Both the position numbers and the translations under genes were made by a program. Below, in pieces: positions 1-11,364 of a stretch of 64,000 nucleotides of DNA. Location of the stretch: positions 62,001 to 126,000 of the forward strand of contig MCFE01000146.1 in assembly GCA_002104905.1 (NCBI GenBank). Reading direction: 5' to 3'. Numbering within the stretch: position 1 is the first letter of the stretch; each line of letters opens with the position of its first letter. Under the pieces are notes generated by a model. It searched no databases. It saw only the letters and a program-made list of their open reading frames with translations, and was not told where the DNA came from. The stretch comes from Basidiobolus meristosporus CBS 931.73. Taxonomy: Eukaryota > Basidiobolomycota > Basidiobolomycetes > Basidiobolales > Basidiobolaceae.

Positions 1-1622
1 ACCTGATGCCCTGTCCAGAAAGGTAGCTTATTCCCTTGAAGAAGGGGATGATGCCTGTTGGCAAATGAAAAACCCTGTACTTGACAAAAGACATTTTGAA
101 CTCCTTGCAAACCAGTCCTCCAGTATTATAGCTTCTCTACTCCTTGAGAAAGTCAAGACTAGCTAAGCCACCAACTCCACAGCTGCAACAATCAAGAAGT
201 ATCTCAAGTCTCCCACTGACACACCACCCAAGTTCCCTAACGTCCAACACCTATATCTAGTCAATGACATCATTTATCACCAGCACTAACAGTTTGTCCC
301 AGACCTTGATACAATGTTGAATATCATCCATTCTAACCATGATTCAATGACTGCAGGACATTTTGGTACGGCCAGAACCGTGTATGCAATCAAGAGAGAC
401 TTCTAGTGGCCCAAGATGAAATCCCTTGTTAAGGAGTAACTGCAATCCTGTGATACATGTAATTGTGCAAAATCTGCCTGACACAAGCCATCTGGACTTC
501 TTCAACCCTTGCCAGTTCCTGACCAGCAATGGAAATCAATATCAATGGACTTCATAATCAACCTCCAGAATTCAACCAATTCAATTCAGTCCCCGTAGTG
601 GCAGATAAACTCACATAGTTGGCTCACTTCATTCTCTGCTTCAAGAATATAGATGCCAAGGAGACTGCCCACCTAGTAATCAAGAACATGTTTAGCTCCA
701 TAATATCCCAAGTGACATTGTATCTGATAGAGGACCCCAATTCATATCAAATTATTGGAATCACTTCATGCAATATCTTGGTGTGATAGTCAAGCTCTCA
801 AGCGCTTTTCATCCTCAGTCACATGGTCAGACAGAAAGAATCAACCAGATTCTTGAACAATACCTCTGGTGCTATATCAACTATCAGCAAGACACCTGGA
901 CTCAGCTGTTAACACTTGCAGAACTTCCCTACAACAACTCATGTCAGAGTGCAACTGGTCTCACCCCATTCTATGCAAATTATGGTATTCATCTGCAATT
1001 TGATATTCAGATCCCAACAAAACCTGCAAGCCCCTCAGCAGGTGAACATGTGTTAACAATTTTAGAAATTCAAGAAACACTAAAGTAAGAACTATCCTTA
1101 GCCCATGAAGGGCACAAGAAGTTTGCAGACAACAAATGGCAGCCTAGCCCTAAGCTTAATGAAGGAGATTCTGTATGGCTCTTAAGAAGTAACATTGTTA
1201 CCAGCCACCCTTGTAACAAATTAGACAACAAGAAGCTAGCGCCATTTAAGAGTAAGAAGAAGCTTAGTCCAGCTGTATACCACTACAGTCACCACCGAGT
1301 ATGAGAATCCATGACACATTCCATGTCTCCCTCCTAGAACCACTCCATGAAAGTACTCTACCCAGCTTGCACCTAGTTAATCCCCCAGCCATTCAAGTGT
1401 ACAGACACCAAGCATTTGAATTTCAGCAAGTGTTGGATTCAACATACATCAGATCCCAACTTCACTATCAGGTATACCAGGTTGGTTACAGTCCAAATGA
1501 TTAAACTTGGAAACCAGCAGCAAATATCACAAACTGACAAGATCTAGTTGCACAATTTCACTAGACATACCCCAACAAGCCAAAGCCATAAGCTTGAGGA
1601 GAGCCCCAAAAGAGGAGAATAG
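1..1622 (+). pseudogene. Ty3-A chromovirus pol, 3' part (RNase H end, integrase, chromodomain), decayed
   Basis: 3' half of a Ty3/gypsy polyprotein; its 5' part lies outside the window. The first 60 bases encode the end of RNase H (DALSRK, also seen at 25975 in copy 2). The integrase zinc-binding region follows (about 325-460, AGHFGTARTVYAIKRDF then CDTCNC), then the integrase core with the first catalytic Asp in SMDF (about 545) and the catalytic Glu region HPQSHGQTERIN (about 810-845). A chromodomain ends it (about 1395-1530, VLDSTYIRSQLHY, GYSPND). In-frame stops occur near 403, 437 and 1087, and the chromodomain has lost two Trp present in copy 2, so it is dead. In chromoviruses the chromodomain guides integration to heterochromatin. 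It ends in a short stub of LTR (TGTCATGATCACAT, 1623-1636), after which homology to the LTR stops abruptly. Confidence 0.9.
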
Positions 1623-1636
1623 TGTCATGATCACAT

Positions 1637-2432
1637 TACATCCCTGGTCTCCAATGTTCTACCTAAATCTGTTTTTGGTTCAAAATATCAGGTGCAATGT
1701 TTGATGGAAGTAATGGGCAGCTGATTACCAAATTTGGTATGGATGCTAGTTGGCCTAGTCTCCACCTGAGGAATCTGTTTACTTGCCTGCCCATAGGTAA
1801 CTGGCTTGTGGCCAAGAGAGACCCAGCGTACTATAGTAAAGTTGTCCAACTAAAACTAAGATGCATATTGCACCCAACCCAACTTTACAATACTCAACTG
1901 ATTATCCACTTCTTGAGGCTGCTTAGCTTCATAATGCCAAAGGCATATGTGTCTCCATGTACCATCTGTCCTCTATGTTTTCCAACCCTTCATGGCCGTC
2001 CTCCATGTACCAACTCAACACTTTAATGGTGGACTCAAAGGTAATATTCTTGATCAGAATGGGATATGGTAGTACCTGCAACTTGACTTGTCTTTGCACC
2101 TCCCTACACTTATGCTCTATAGGGAACTCCCAAAAAGTAAAGCAAGGCCTGGTATTCACCACACACCAAGCACATTGGAATAGAGAATGGATACAGTAGC
2201 AGTAGCAATCAGCACATTCAGCTTCATGATTGTATCATGACCTCTCAAGTCCCATCACACACTTCTTGCATAAGATCTGCACAAGTGTCAATTGGCATTG
2301 GTGATACGCTTTGGGACAAATACCCCTACAATGTCATCATGTGACCCCATATGCTTCCAATGTACTCCAGGGGGAAATAACTTCCAAAGGCCACTTGAGT
2401 AAGTTTATATCTAGCTCATCCAGTCCTTACAT
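1637..2432. repeat. Dispersed repeat family D, partial copy
   Basis: This stretch resembles 4440-5050, 12380-12790 (opposite strand), 37750-37990 and part of 45060-45400 at the nucleotide level. The shared landmarks are the segment around CCAATGTACTCC at 2355 and the segment 1870-2160. Open frames exist on both strands (minus 1929-2162, plus 1697-2026) but none has a domain I recognise, and copies differ by stops and indels. It is probably an old transposable element whose coding strand I cannot settle. Confidence 0.6.
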
Positions 2433-2890
2433 TTGTATTGTTGCGTGTTGGTATTAAAATGTACTGGAGATTGGGAGATATCCTTTGATAACCAGATTTT
2501 TTGTTATATCTTGCAAATCCTTAGGGCTAATTTTCAAGAGGCCATTAAAAGTCTAGAACACAATCACCTCAAGGCTGGCATGCTGTTGCACTGTCAGGAA
2601 CTCAAGGCCAAGCAGAATGTACTTGATGTGTTTCATAAGCATTATCCTGGATCCAAGCAAGAAAAGAGACTTTGGGCAAGCATTGGTATGCCCAGGAAGT
2701 ATCCAAGAATAGTAGAAACTGCCAGAAGGCAGAAGGGCAAGGGTGCCATGGCAGTAAGCCAGCAGCTTTGTCAAGAACCTGTCACTGTTGTCAGAGTCTT
2801 GGGGATACTGGACGCAATTGCAAGGACAATAATATAAGAGAACACCTATGGAAAAAAGTACAAAGGATACTTTATGAAGCCAAGTAAGCC
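2433..2890 (+). pseudogene. Family F fossil ORF, N-terminal segment
   Basis: The plus frame reads EAIKSLEHNHLKAG, then CQELKAKQNVLD, then WASIGMPRKYPRI. The copy at 47640-47860 reads EAMRSLEWHHLKAG, CQELKDKPNELD, WGSIGMLRRYLQ. Similarity at protein level with differences scattered in DNA suggests a coding ancestor. I do not recognise the family. It is open from 2433 to 2834, but the Met at 2433 is probably not the original start, because similarity to the other copy only begins near 2530. Confidence 0.55.
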
Positions 2891-3330
2891 CAGTAATCCA
2901 TCTACGGGTGAAAGATGTAATGTTGTGGCTAGATAGGCATTGTGTTTCTGCCAATACCAGCTTTAAGGGCTTTAAGGATTTACTACTACTTCTTGCCAAG
3001 ATCATTCTGGAACACACTTACCATGTACACTGTACAAATGGACAACTGTCATGCAGCTGGTAACATATGGCCCTGAGACCATCCTGATACCAGTAGGTGT
3101 GAGTAGTTGCATGGCATTTACCTCAGGAAATGGTACCACTGTAAGGTTCCAGCTTGTCAGGAATCCATCATCATGGGAGGAAAGCATTGCTCTCACTCTG
3201 GATTTAGCAAACACAGTACCACTAGTGCAATACCAGCAAATGGCTGCAATAGCATCACCACCCCTGGTTCTAGCAAGTATGGTGCCAGCATATGGCAAAG
3301 CATTGATGAGGCAATTATTTGGTGGTTAAT
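2891..3330 (-). repeat. Dispersed repeat family E, copy 1
   Basis: Reverse-orientation copy of a repeat also seen at 9480-10000 (minus), 39255-39790 (plus) and 46990-47570 (plus). Read on the minus strand it gives VNAMQLLTPTGIRMVSGPYV then SCMTVVHLYSVHGK; the 47 kb copy reads LNVLQLLTHSSIWTVAGLYV then SCIMVVYLYQVHGK. Stops interrupt the frame. No known domain recognised. In the 47 kb copy E is directly followed by the family F segment in the same orientation, whereas here the two are in opposite orientation, so this locus is rearranged. Confidence 0.55.
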
Positions 3331-3700
3331 AGGATAGACACAATTGCTCAGAGAAACCAGCAAGTAGTCCTGTGACAGGATGAGCAAGTAATGCATGTAT
3401 AGCAATCAATATCTCAGCTAGAAAATACATTATCTAGGTAACATATAAGGAGCTCAGGTAGGTCAATGTCACAGTCAAGTATTGAGCTATTTCCTGAAGC
3501 AACAGCAGAGGAGCAACTTGTAGTCTTCAAATCACAACCACAGTGGCCAAAGATACACTACAAAAGATACATTGGTGTAGCAGGTGGATCTGATCAGGAT
3601 CAGCTGTCAGGATTCCACAATGAGTCTATTTTAATGCTGGCAGCTTAGGATAATTGACCCTCTACACTAGCTTGTAATGGGATCATTACAGCTCTGTGCC
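3331..3700. other. Unassigned AT-rich stretch
   Basis: No domain, no RNA gene and no clear repeat landmark recognised. A 60-codon open frame at 3466-3648 has nothing to support it as a gene. Confidence 0.4.
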
Positions 3701-3719
3701 AATGTGACTGCAAATGAAG

Positions 3720-5393
3720 TTATAAACTGCACAGTGCTTTAGTGGACTCTTGATAAGAGTTGCATGGCATTCCAAATGTCTTGAATTACTATGCATATCT
3801 TTAGGTGGAACTAACTGGCAAAAACATCCAATTGCCTCATATGGCAAGAAGCTTGAGAGTGTTCTAATTGCTTCATTCTAAGCCTCCACTGGCATTATGG
3901 TCTTAGTATAGTGGCCTACAGCTAGTTCTCTACTATACTGCCATACCAACATACCAAGTGGTATTTTCTTTTTTTACTACCCCATGCACCATGCATATTG
4001 TCACCATAGAATTACCTCTTCTTATTTACTTACCCACTACTACCTTTAGTACTCCACATTCAGCTTAAATCAACAAAAACTATGACCTCCTGCTTACTAA
4101 CTTCTATATATGCAAACACCTGATGCAATTGAAACATTTCTATCACAGCTTTATGGCTTTTCAGTGTGAAACTTGCAAAGCAGCTGTATAGCTTGATTAT
4201 CTGGTACATATACATCTTGCAAACATATGCTTGGTTGATACCACCTTTGCCATGAATACCTGTTGACTATCAGCAGAGTACATCATGATATTTAGCCAAT
4301 ATATTACTTTTCCCGGTTGGATTCTAGTCATCATGAGAGGTTGCACTCTGGCTCATGCTTGCATGGATTCCAAATTGCATAGTACATAAATTAGCTTGAG
4401 ACCAAGAGAAACCTGGCATACTTTAAAAATTGTCCTATCAATGAATACTTACTTGTAGTGCCCAGCCCAACTTTGTATTACTTAACTGATTACCCACCCA
4501 TTACTACTTCTTAGCTTCTTAATGCCAAAGGTATAGGTGTCGCCATGTGCACTTTGGTCCTCAGTATTTTCCAGCTTTTCCTGGCCACCCTTCATGGGCC
4601 AACTCATCACATCCATGACAGACTTGAAGGTAGTAATCTTGATAATAATGGGCTATGATAGTACCTGCAACTTGACTTGCCTTCCTATCTCCCCACATAT
4701 GTGGTACATAGAAAACTCCTAAAAGGAAAAGCAAGGCCCAATATTCTCCACACACCAAGCAAGATGGAGTCAGGAATAGTTACAGTAGCAAGAGAGATCT
4801 GTATATTCAGCTTTATGCTTGTAGTACAGCTACCAAATCCTGGCACAAACCCCTTGCATAAAAGCTGTGGATGAAACAAATTGGCATTGGTGATTGGCAC
4901 CTGGATATATATTCTAGTAATGTCAACAAATGGCTACCAATGTTTCCAATGTATTTCTAGTAGAACTTTCCCCAGAAGACCACTTGAACAAATACTTATT
5001 TGGTTTATCCAGTCCTTGCAGTTGTATTGTTGCACATGCTTATGAATATTGCTTAGAGCTACTGAGAAATATACTAGGGAGTGGATACACTGTAATATCT
5101 TGTCAATTCTTTGATATTTTCTGGTATCTTGAAGGGCACATTTGGCTTGAAATACCCCATGTTCAAGTTGGGAATTTGTATAGGGATATTATTCAAGAGC
5201 AAATGCATTGCTCTCAGTGTAAAGGTTTTGCTCCAGTATATACCCTCTGTACTAAGTATCACAGGTTTCTGATCAGTTCCATATTCTGGCCTATGACTTA
5301 TAGGTTGCCAAATTTGCTGCAATTGCCTGCTGACTTCTATACATTCTCTCTGTGGGAGGATGATGTTCTGAGTGCTGATGGTTAGTTATTAGA
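3720..5393. repeat. Dispersed repeat family D, longest copy
   Basis: Longest copy of family D. Its 5' half (3810-4430) matches 37130-37770, including TATGGCAAGAAGCTTGA at 3840 against TATGGCAAAAAACTTGA at 37180. Its 3' half (4440-5390) matches 1870-2400, 12060-12790 (reverse), 13640-13938 (reverse), 37750-38135 and 45056-45400. The plus strand holds a 151-codon open frame at 4930-5385 and the minus strand an 82-codon one at 5074-5322. Minus-strand readings are more alike among copies (for example RTGKILQ/RIGKVLQ-type strings at 12 and 38 kb), hinting that the ancestral coding strand is minus here. No known domain recognised. Confidence 0.55.
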
Positions 5394-6190
5394 CTTGTTG
5401 CATCATACCATGCCAGGGTGCGTGGTGCAATCTGCGGTCTCTAAGAACAATCGGGCGCAATATTGTAGCTACCAGTAGGCAGGATTGCTCTTGGACAATT
5501 TTGCACCATGTGGGACAATCTTGCACTCTATGGCACAATCTGACACCATGAGGTTGGCACAAATGATTGCGCCCACTTGTAATGTTTACATCACATGCGC
5601 AATTGGATACTGCTATTATGGTAGGTAAAATCTGGTATTTGAATATGTTTCTTTAATGTATATGGAAATAAATGCATATCATACTATAAACTACACTGAT
5701 ACTACCATTTTGGCTACCATCACTCCAATTGGATGGTATATCAGTGGTTGATTAGTCCAGAAGTATCCTGAAGCTTCCAGCCCCCAATTGGCTGTTTGAC
5801 CAATATACAAGCTACCTGATTTGCCATCAAATATCCCATTTTGCCAATTAAGCAAGTAAATCCTTGATCCTAGTGATTGGACAAGGTGTCATAGCTAGCA
5901 CATAACCAATCATGTGGGTGCAAATCAGATCAAATGGCTGCACTGGTGCCACAGATGATGTACACATATGCATGGTGCTTATTTATAGGGGTCCAGTCTC
6001 AAATGTGGGACAATCTTAATATTGCTTATATTTTAAAAATGCATTGTTTGGATCATTACAAATAAGAGCAATTCAATGCAATTGCATCATCTTTTCCTTG
6101 GCTTTTTTCTCACAGGGATCACTACTGAAGCATTTGGTGGTGATTCACTTTGCACATCTAAAGTACTTTCTTGTTGACTATCCACTTGGC
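5394..6190. other. Unassigned stretch with short tandem repeat
   Basis: Begins with TTATTAGACTTGTTGCAT, resembling the palindromic MITE end (TTATTAGACTTGTTCCGT at 40554), but the rest of that element is not present. It contains the 20-bp tandem repeat listed separately. No coding sequence recognised. Confidence 0.4.
5491..5550 (+). repeat. Three tandem copies of a 20-bp unit
   Basis: Three consecutive 20-base units aligned without gaps: TTGGACAATTTTGCACCATG, TGGGACAATCTTGCACTCTA, TGGCACAATCTGACACCATG. The units differ mainly by single substitutions. Confidence 0.75.
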
Positions 6191-6197
6191 TACTTGT

Positions 6198-7334
6198 TTA
6201 TTTGTAGTCAGTATTTTGCCTCCAAATTGATGAGTGCAATGCTGCAGCTTGGCCGTGCTGAATTGCTCCAGATGATACAACTGAGCTGGCCTGCAGTGCT
6301 ACACACTGACATGTTCTTTTACTTGCCAAAGGCTCTGGTGGTGGAGGCACTTCATGTGGGTCATCATCCATCAGTTCACCAGAAGAAACTTGCTGATGGT
6401 TAGTTGTAATGGCATGCACAGACACATCTTGATGCGCTGGCATGGCCATTAACTGAGTTTAATGTGATGCCTCTTATTGACGCAACTTGGCCTGCTCCAA
6501 TGGACTTGTGTCTTTTTGAGCAGTTTGGCAGGTTCTGGTGCTTTTGCTTTGAAGTGCGCGCATTGACCCAATACATGTTGAGTCAATGCAGGGCACTCTT
6601 GTGAAGGGTGTTGGCGTAGTTTGGACTGACATGCACTGGTGTGCTGAAGTTGCAAGGGATGGTAAGGAATCCAGCAAGGTGTGCTGGTGCAATATAGACA
6701 ATGTTGCTTACAGTCTGTATTCCTCCTCTTGAAGCTCACCTTCTGATTCCTCAAGGTATTCACATACCCTCTGTCTAACATTTTGCAACTGTTGACTGGA
6801 TGAGTCTTGTGTATATTGCTCTTGGAAGCCACTTAGCTCTACTGATATATCATGTAACACATTAGTCATTTGAAGCAAAAACTCATTCAAAATCTCTTTG
6901 GTTCCCAAAGTCAGGGCACAAACTGATGCATACGGCCTGTACTGTGCAAATTGCGTGCAAAATTGTTCCCACACAGCTTCCTAATGAAATCCCCTCACTC
7001 TCAGCTCATTTTTAATTTTAATACTTGACTTGTTATATATCTTCTTACATACATCCGCTGGCATCTTGATGTAGAACTCATGCCACAGCTTTCCACTCAG
7101 GTTCTTTCATCTCTGTCAACTCACTGAGGTATCTAGTTCTGCTAGATTAATGAGTAGTGCCCAAATATCTGTATGAAGGCTCATCATAGACACTTGGGCC
7201 ATACTGAAATCATTTGGCAAGAACTCAAACAGATCCAACATTGCCTTTTCCAGTCCGGACCAAGCTTGTGAGCTGGGGGATGGGTTTTGTTTGGGTTGAA
7301 CTAAAGATGAGTTGAAACTTGGTATAGGGACCAT
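6198..7334 (-). pseudogene. Decayed ORF of unknown function, probably from a transposable element
   Basis: On the minus strand coding-like stretches run from 7334 down: MVPIPSFNSSLVQP to LAELDTSVS (7116-7334), then in another frame WHEFYIKMPADVCKKIYNKS (about 7020-7085), and after a stop WEQFCTQFAQYRPYASV to EESEGELQEEEYRL (6708-6974). The latter is acidic at its end and has heptad-like leucine spacing. Stops and frameshifts break it into at least three pieces. Downstream minus frames (6198-6701) are rich in Ser, His and Gln and may belong to it. No domain recognised. It lies just upstream, in opposite orientation, of the DDE transposase relic and could be a second ORF of the same element; this is inference. 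Confidence 0.4.
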
Positions 7335-7604
7335 AGTGACAGATTTGGATACTTATATAGTGGTGCATTGGCATCAACCTGGTCTTATATGAAATATACA
7401 TGAAAACTAATGTGATTGTTGAATTTTCCATATATTATGCATGATGCATCTTGGATTGCATTCACAAGGATCAGATCACATTGACTGCAGATTTCCTATT
7501 TGATTATAGACTTGGGAGTAAAACATCAATAAAATACCCACTCATTGTTTGAGGATGATTTTTGCAACATAATGATGGGATACATGGCGATTCATAGAGA
7601 TTTA

Positions 7605-8510
7605 ATCATAATGCATGGAAAATCACATAATTAAGGCTGATTGTGCCAAATCAAATCAAATCATCTCAGCACAATCCTCCCAATTTTAATATGACTTACT
7701 CATCTGAATGGTCTTTTCTCATCAATCCAATCACTACCACTGGATTTCCTTTTGACACACTAGAGGAGATCTATACCAAGTACTGTGGTCCATCTACCCC
7801 AATCTACTCAAGGAGATCCCATGTTAAGCTTCTCTGCTATTACAAGAACTATTGCCCTACAAGGCTTCATCCCACCATCTGTGGCAACAGAAGTCCTAGA
7901 AGCTTTCATTCTCAGCTGACAGCAATTGAGAACCACCTTGCAGAGGGTATTTAATGACTTAGAGCAAGCTTGGAGTACTAGGTTTAGAAGCTCTAATAGA
8001 CTTCCATATCCCAGAGTGCTCAGCAACAGGTTCCATTTAAGGAGTACTTTGGATACCTTCCCAGTCAGGATTAACAGACCTTCCAGAGGGCAGAGGCACT
8101 TCTATTCTGGCAAGTACAAGGCACACTGGGTGAAGCCTCAAGCACTGTCTGTACAAGGTACACTGTGTGAAATTCGGTAGAGGGGAGAAATGTATGGCAG
8201 ACTTAGCTTATGTAGGAGAGGATTGTCAGAGATTAGGATGTATTACAGCATATAGGAAGCCAGGGAATGGTGTGCTTAGCAGGAAGCAGAAGCTCTACAA
8301 TGAGATATATACCATTTAAGAGTGAGGGTAGAGCATACATTTGAATATCTGAAGAGATTCAGCATATTGGCTGGTAAATACAGAGGAAGGTCATATATAA
8401 GAGAAAACAGCAGAATATGTAAAGTAGTTAAGATACTTATCAGTGCACAGTATACTCATATAAGAAGACATCTGCTGAGAGATATTTGTCTGGAGCATTA
8501 TGAAGAGTAA
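7605..8510 (+). pseudogene. IS5/PIF-Harbinger-like DDE transposase, decayed
   Basis: Cut-and-paste DNA transposase relic of the DDE_4 (IS5/Harbinger/ISL2EU-like) superfamily. The N-terminal helix-turn-helix part is at 7643-7951 (FDTLEEIYTKYCGP). The catalytic core follows: LDTFPVRINRPSRGQRHFYS (about 8047-8106, first Asp), ADLAYVGEDC (about 8195, second Asp), then YRKPGNGVLSRKQKLYNEIY (about 8250-8312) and VRVEHTFEYLKRFSILAGKY (about 8325, catalytic Glu). All three acidic residues are visible. The spacer between the first and second Asp is much shorter than usual, so part of the core is deleted. Stops near 7952 and 8178 and a one-base frame change near 8313 break the frame. A second, shorter relic lies at 20990-21148. 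Confidence 0.8.
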
Positions 8511-8518
8511 ATAAAGCA

Positions 8519-9057
8519 AGGAGTGTTATGAATAGACACAAGGCAGGAGAGTAGAGCTACGCAAGGCAGGACCAGCTGAGGACTTAGGTGTGGATCAACA
8601 AGGCAAGGCAGATTTCCAAGGCAAGGCTGTTTAATCAAGACCTGTGTTTATCAGACTGAGGAATACCTAAGGGGGGATAGGACTATATATACTTTTTGGC
8701 TATACTGATGCCAAGAGATACTAGCTATTACTAATGGGGTTGTGGGGTGAGGCACAGCAGCAGTGCTGGGGATAATAATATAGAAGGCAAGGCACTGAGA
8801 CAGGATGGGGAAATGGATTGGGTCACTTGATCATGTGACTGAGTCATGTGACCTGGTATTTCCATACATGGGACTAGACTATGAGAAGTACCATGGGAAG
8901 CTTCCATGGAATGTTTCATTGTATAACAATGGTTTGGAATGGTCAGGAACTTTCTGGATGGTGGTAGAAGGTTTCAGAAGGAATCTCTTAGAAAATGAGC
9001 TAGGAAGCTGAAACTTGGCATGGGTGTTCATGGTTGCCATGTGATCATGACAAGGAG
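8519..9057 (-). mobile_element. Solo LTR of Ty3-A with 5-bp target duplication
   Basis: Reverse complement of the LTR that ends Ty3-A copy 2. On the minus strand it starts TGTCATGATCACATGG (from 9052) and ends ATAACA (8524), giving 529 bases with TG...CA ends. It is flanked by AGGAG on both sides (8519-8523 and 9053-9057), the 5-bp target duplication expected for a Ty3 insertion. No internal element remains, so it arose by LTR-LTR recombination. It landed a few bases after the stop of the transposase relic. Confidence 0.92.
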
Positions 9058-9118
9058 AGCACTATTCTGAGCAACATAAGGAAGATTATATAAAATTTCC
9101 AGGAACCATATCCTGCCA

Positions 9119-9228
9119 ATGGCACTAAGATAGTGTTAATAGTGCCAGATAGTGCCATAGCATGCCAGATTGATCTGGCACTATAAACAGGCTGGCACTC
9201 TGTGGCACTATCCAACAGAACAAGTCTA
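9119..9228. mobile_element. Short derivative of the palindromic MITE
   Basis: About 110 bases with repeated AGTGCCA / TGGCACT motifs. The right end, GGCACTATCCAACAGAACAAGTC followed by TA (to 9228), matches the right end of the 732-bp MITE at 41290 with one difference. The left end is not clear. Confidence 0.7.
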
Positions 9229-9479
9229 GTATGCCCACAAAAGGTAAAAATGTAGATTCCTCAGGCTGTCTGTCAAGCAGGCAGTTGTAAATCTCTGCAA
9301 AGCTACCAACTGGCCATATTGCTCAGGTAGATGAGTATGTATTAGGTGCAGTACCTCTGATTGCAGACCAGCAAGTGGCTGTCATAATATCACAACCACC
9401 TGTGTAAGCAAGTACCTATCAGTTGCTACTGCACCAACAATATCTTTCCAGCCACTTGGTACTTTCATAATAGCCTCTA

Positions 9480-10000
9480 GCCATTCTTGTCACCTGGCTC
9501 AAACCAATATGGGTGAGTTTGTTACACTTTTGGGCTCACCACAGTTCACTGTGTATGGCCTACAGAGTAATAGCTCTGACAAAGTAGGCTTATTGTTGAG
9601 TGGTGAGCTTCTCTCCCCTCTTAACAGTATTCCGCATAATCCCAGCAAGATCCTAATGTGCAATGAGGCAACACTTGTAAAAGAAATCTGAGAATGCTTT
9701 ATAAAGCCCAGTGAGCACAGTAGGCCATATACCGGTGAATGATGGAGTTTTATGGCTAGAGAAGTGGCACACTTCCACCACAATCAGAAGTGGGAGCTTT
9801 GTGGATTAGATCCTACTACTTGCCAAAATGATTACAGGATGCAGCTTACCATGTGCTTGGTGCAAATGAAAAACCGTCATGCAGCTGGTAACAAATGCCC
9901 TGGAGACTGTCCCATTATTCCATGTGTTTACAGTTGCAATGAGTTCACATAAAAAATGCCACCATTGCTAGGTGTCTAACTTGTAAGAAATCCACTATTA
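9480..10000 (-). repeat. Dispersed repeat family E, copy 2
   Basis: Reverse-orientation copy of family E. Landmarks shared with the 47 kb copy include the segment around CATGCAGCTGGTAACA (9880; 3050 in copy 1). On the minus strand a 94-codon open frame (9499-9783) covers the region equivalent to the end of the 47041-47376 open frame. No domain recognised. Confidence 0.5.
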
Positions 10001-10121
10001 CAAGAGGGATATATTACTTGGACACCAGACATATTCCAGTAACACCCCATCTAAGGAAGCTCAAACAGTCCTACAAATATTTCAAAGCTACAAAGTATCA
10101 TAGTCAATATCAGTTAAGCAT

Positions 10122-11221
10122 TGCAATGGTGTATAAGTCCAAGGGTGAAATACATCCAACACTTTTCAAGTGTTTTGGGTGTGGGGTGCTCATTGGGTGC
10201 AATAACCTCTGGCAAAAGCTTGCTAGGAGTACTTGGGTTCTGTCTCCAATCTAATGTGATGCAGAATAAAGTCACAAGCTTGTCAAGGCAAAACTATTAA
10301 GCTACAATCCCCAACTTAGTTGGCATCTTGACAAAAGTATGTGCTGGACTCAGTGTCCATTAAGGTGACAAGATACTAAAGCCTCCAAAGTCAAAACAGC
10401 TATAAACTCCACCAGCAGGGACTTGATAAGAATGCAGCTGTGGTCAATAGTTACAAAGACAGAAAAGTATCTTTGCCTGTACAAGAACAAACTTGGGAAA
10501 GAATCAAATGTAATAAAAGATACCAATTATGAGTATTTCTCACAAGTAGTGCCTCCTGCATCAGTTGGCTGTCAGCATTGTTTCCTGGTAGTGTCTTTTG
10601 TTCTGGGGTTGGAAGTTCAGGTAGCAGCAGGTAGCAGTGATCACACTAATCAAGAAGTTGGTATATTGAAAAATGGGATGATGATTTATTGTCAAGGGAT
10701 TGCCTCCATTATATACTTTTCTTACTGGCTAGGTGATTACTAATCATGGTGTTCCAGAAGTATCCAGATATCAATAGAAATATCAATGACATCAGAATGA
10801 CCTAAGAATGCTCTAAGTAGGTGCTGGAAGGTTCTAAGAGGCACAGCACATCCAACCAGAAGGTTCTAAGAAGCACAGCACCTCCAACCAATCAGGAATC
10901 AGTACTCTGAAGCCTATGTAATACAGGGATAACATATATGGTTTGGAAATGGTAGGGATGGTGACAGGGGTTGATCATGTGTCACAGGTACTGACATGGG
11001 TTCTGCCTAATATAGAGCACTTACAGCTAGTGATCTTACATAAAGTGAGGTATAACTTATGCAATATGGTAAGCAGGTGTGATAGTCAACCAGCTTATGG
11101 GATAGCACTGATCAGGTAAGACAAATGGGATAAACTAAAATAAGTGTAGTAGAGATATAGGGAAGTAGAAAATATGGGAATGAGCACATCTATCAGTGAG
11201 TGTCACTGTGACCCCACTACA
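10122..11221 (-). mobile_element. Solo LTR of Ty3-B
   Basis: About 1.1 kb matching 17202-18277 end to end and 45786-46467 in part. On the minus strand it starts TGTAGTGGGG (from 11221). The same start follows a polypurine tract at 29605, which proves that this is an LTR 5' end. The 3' end is near CTTATACACCA (10127) or up to five bases further. Possible flanking duplications (TGCAA left and, one base out of register, right) do not fit perfectly, so the exact ends are uncertain by a few bases. No internal region is present. Confidence 0.85.
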
Positions 11222-11364
11222 GTGCAAACATTTCTACATATTTTATGGCAAACATTACAAGCAACCAAGAAGCAAGGGCTCTTATGACAGCATATATGAA
11301 TATGCCATAACTTTGACACTTGATAGATTTTCATTAAACAAGTACCCTGACAGCAGGTCCTGTG

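Noticed and set aside
10122-11221. Perfect target duplication for this Ty3-B solo LTR
   Set aside because: TGCAA occurs on both sides but one base out of register with the TG...CA ends; not counted as proven.
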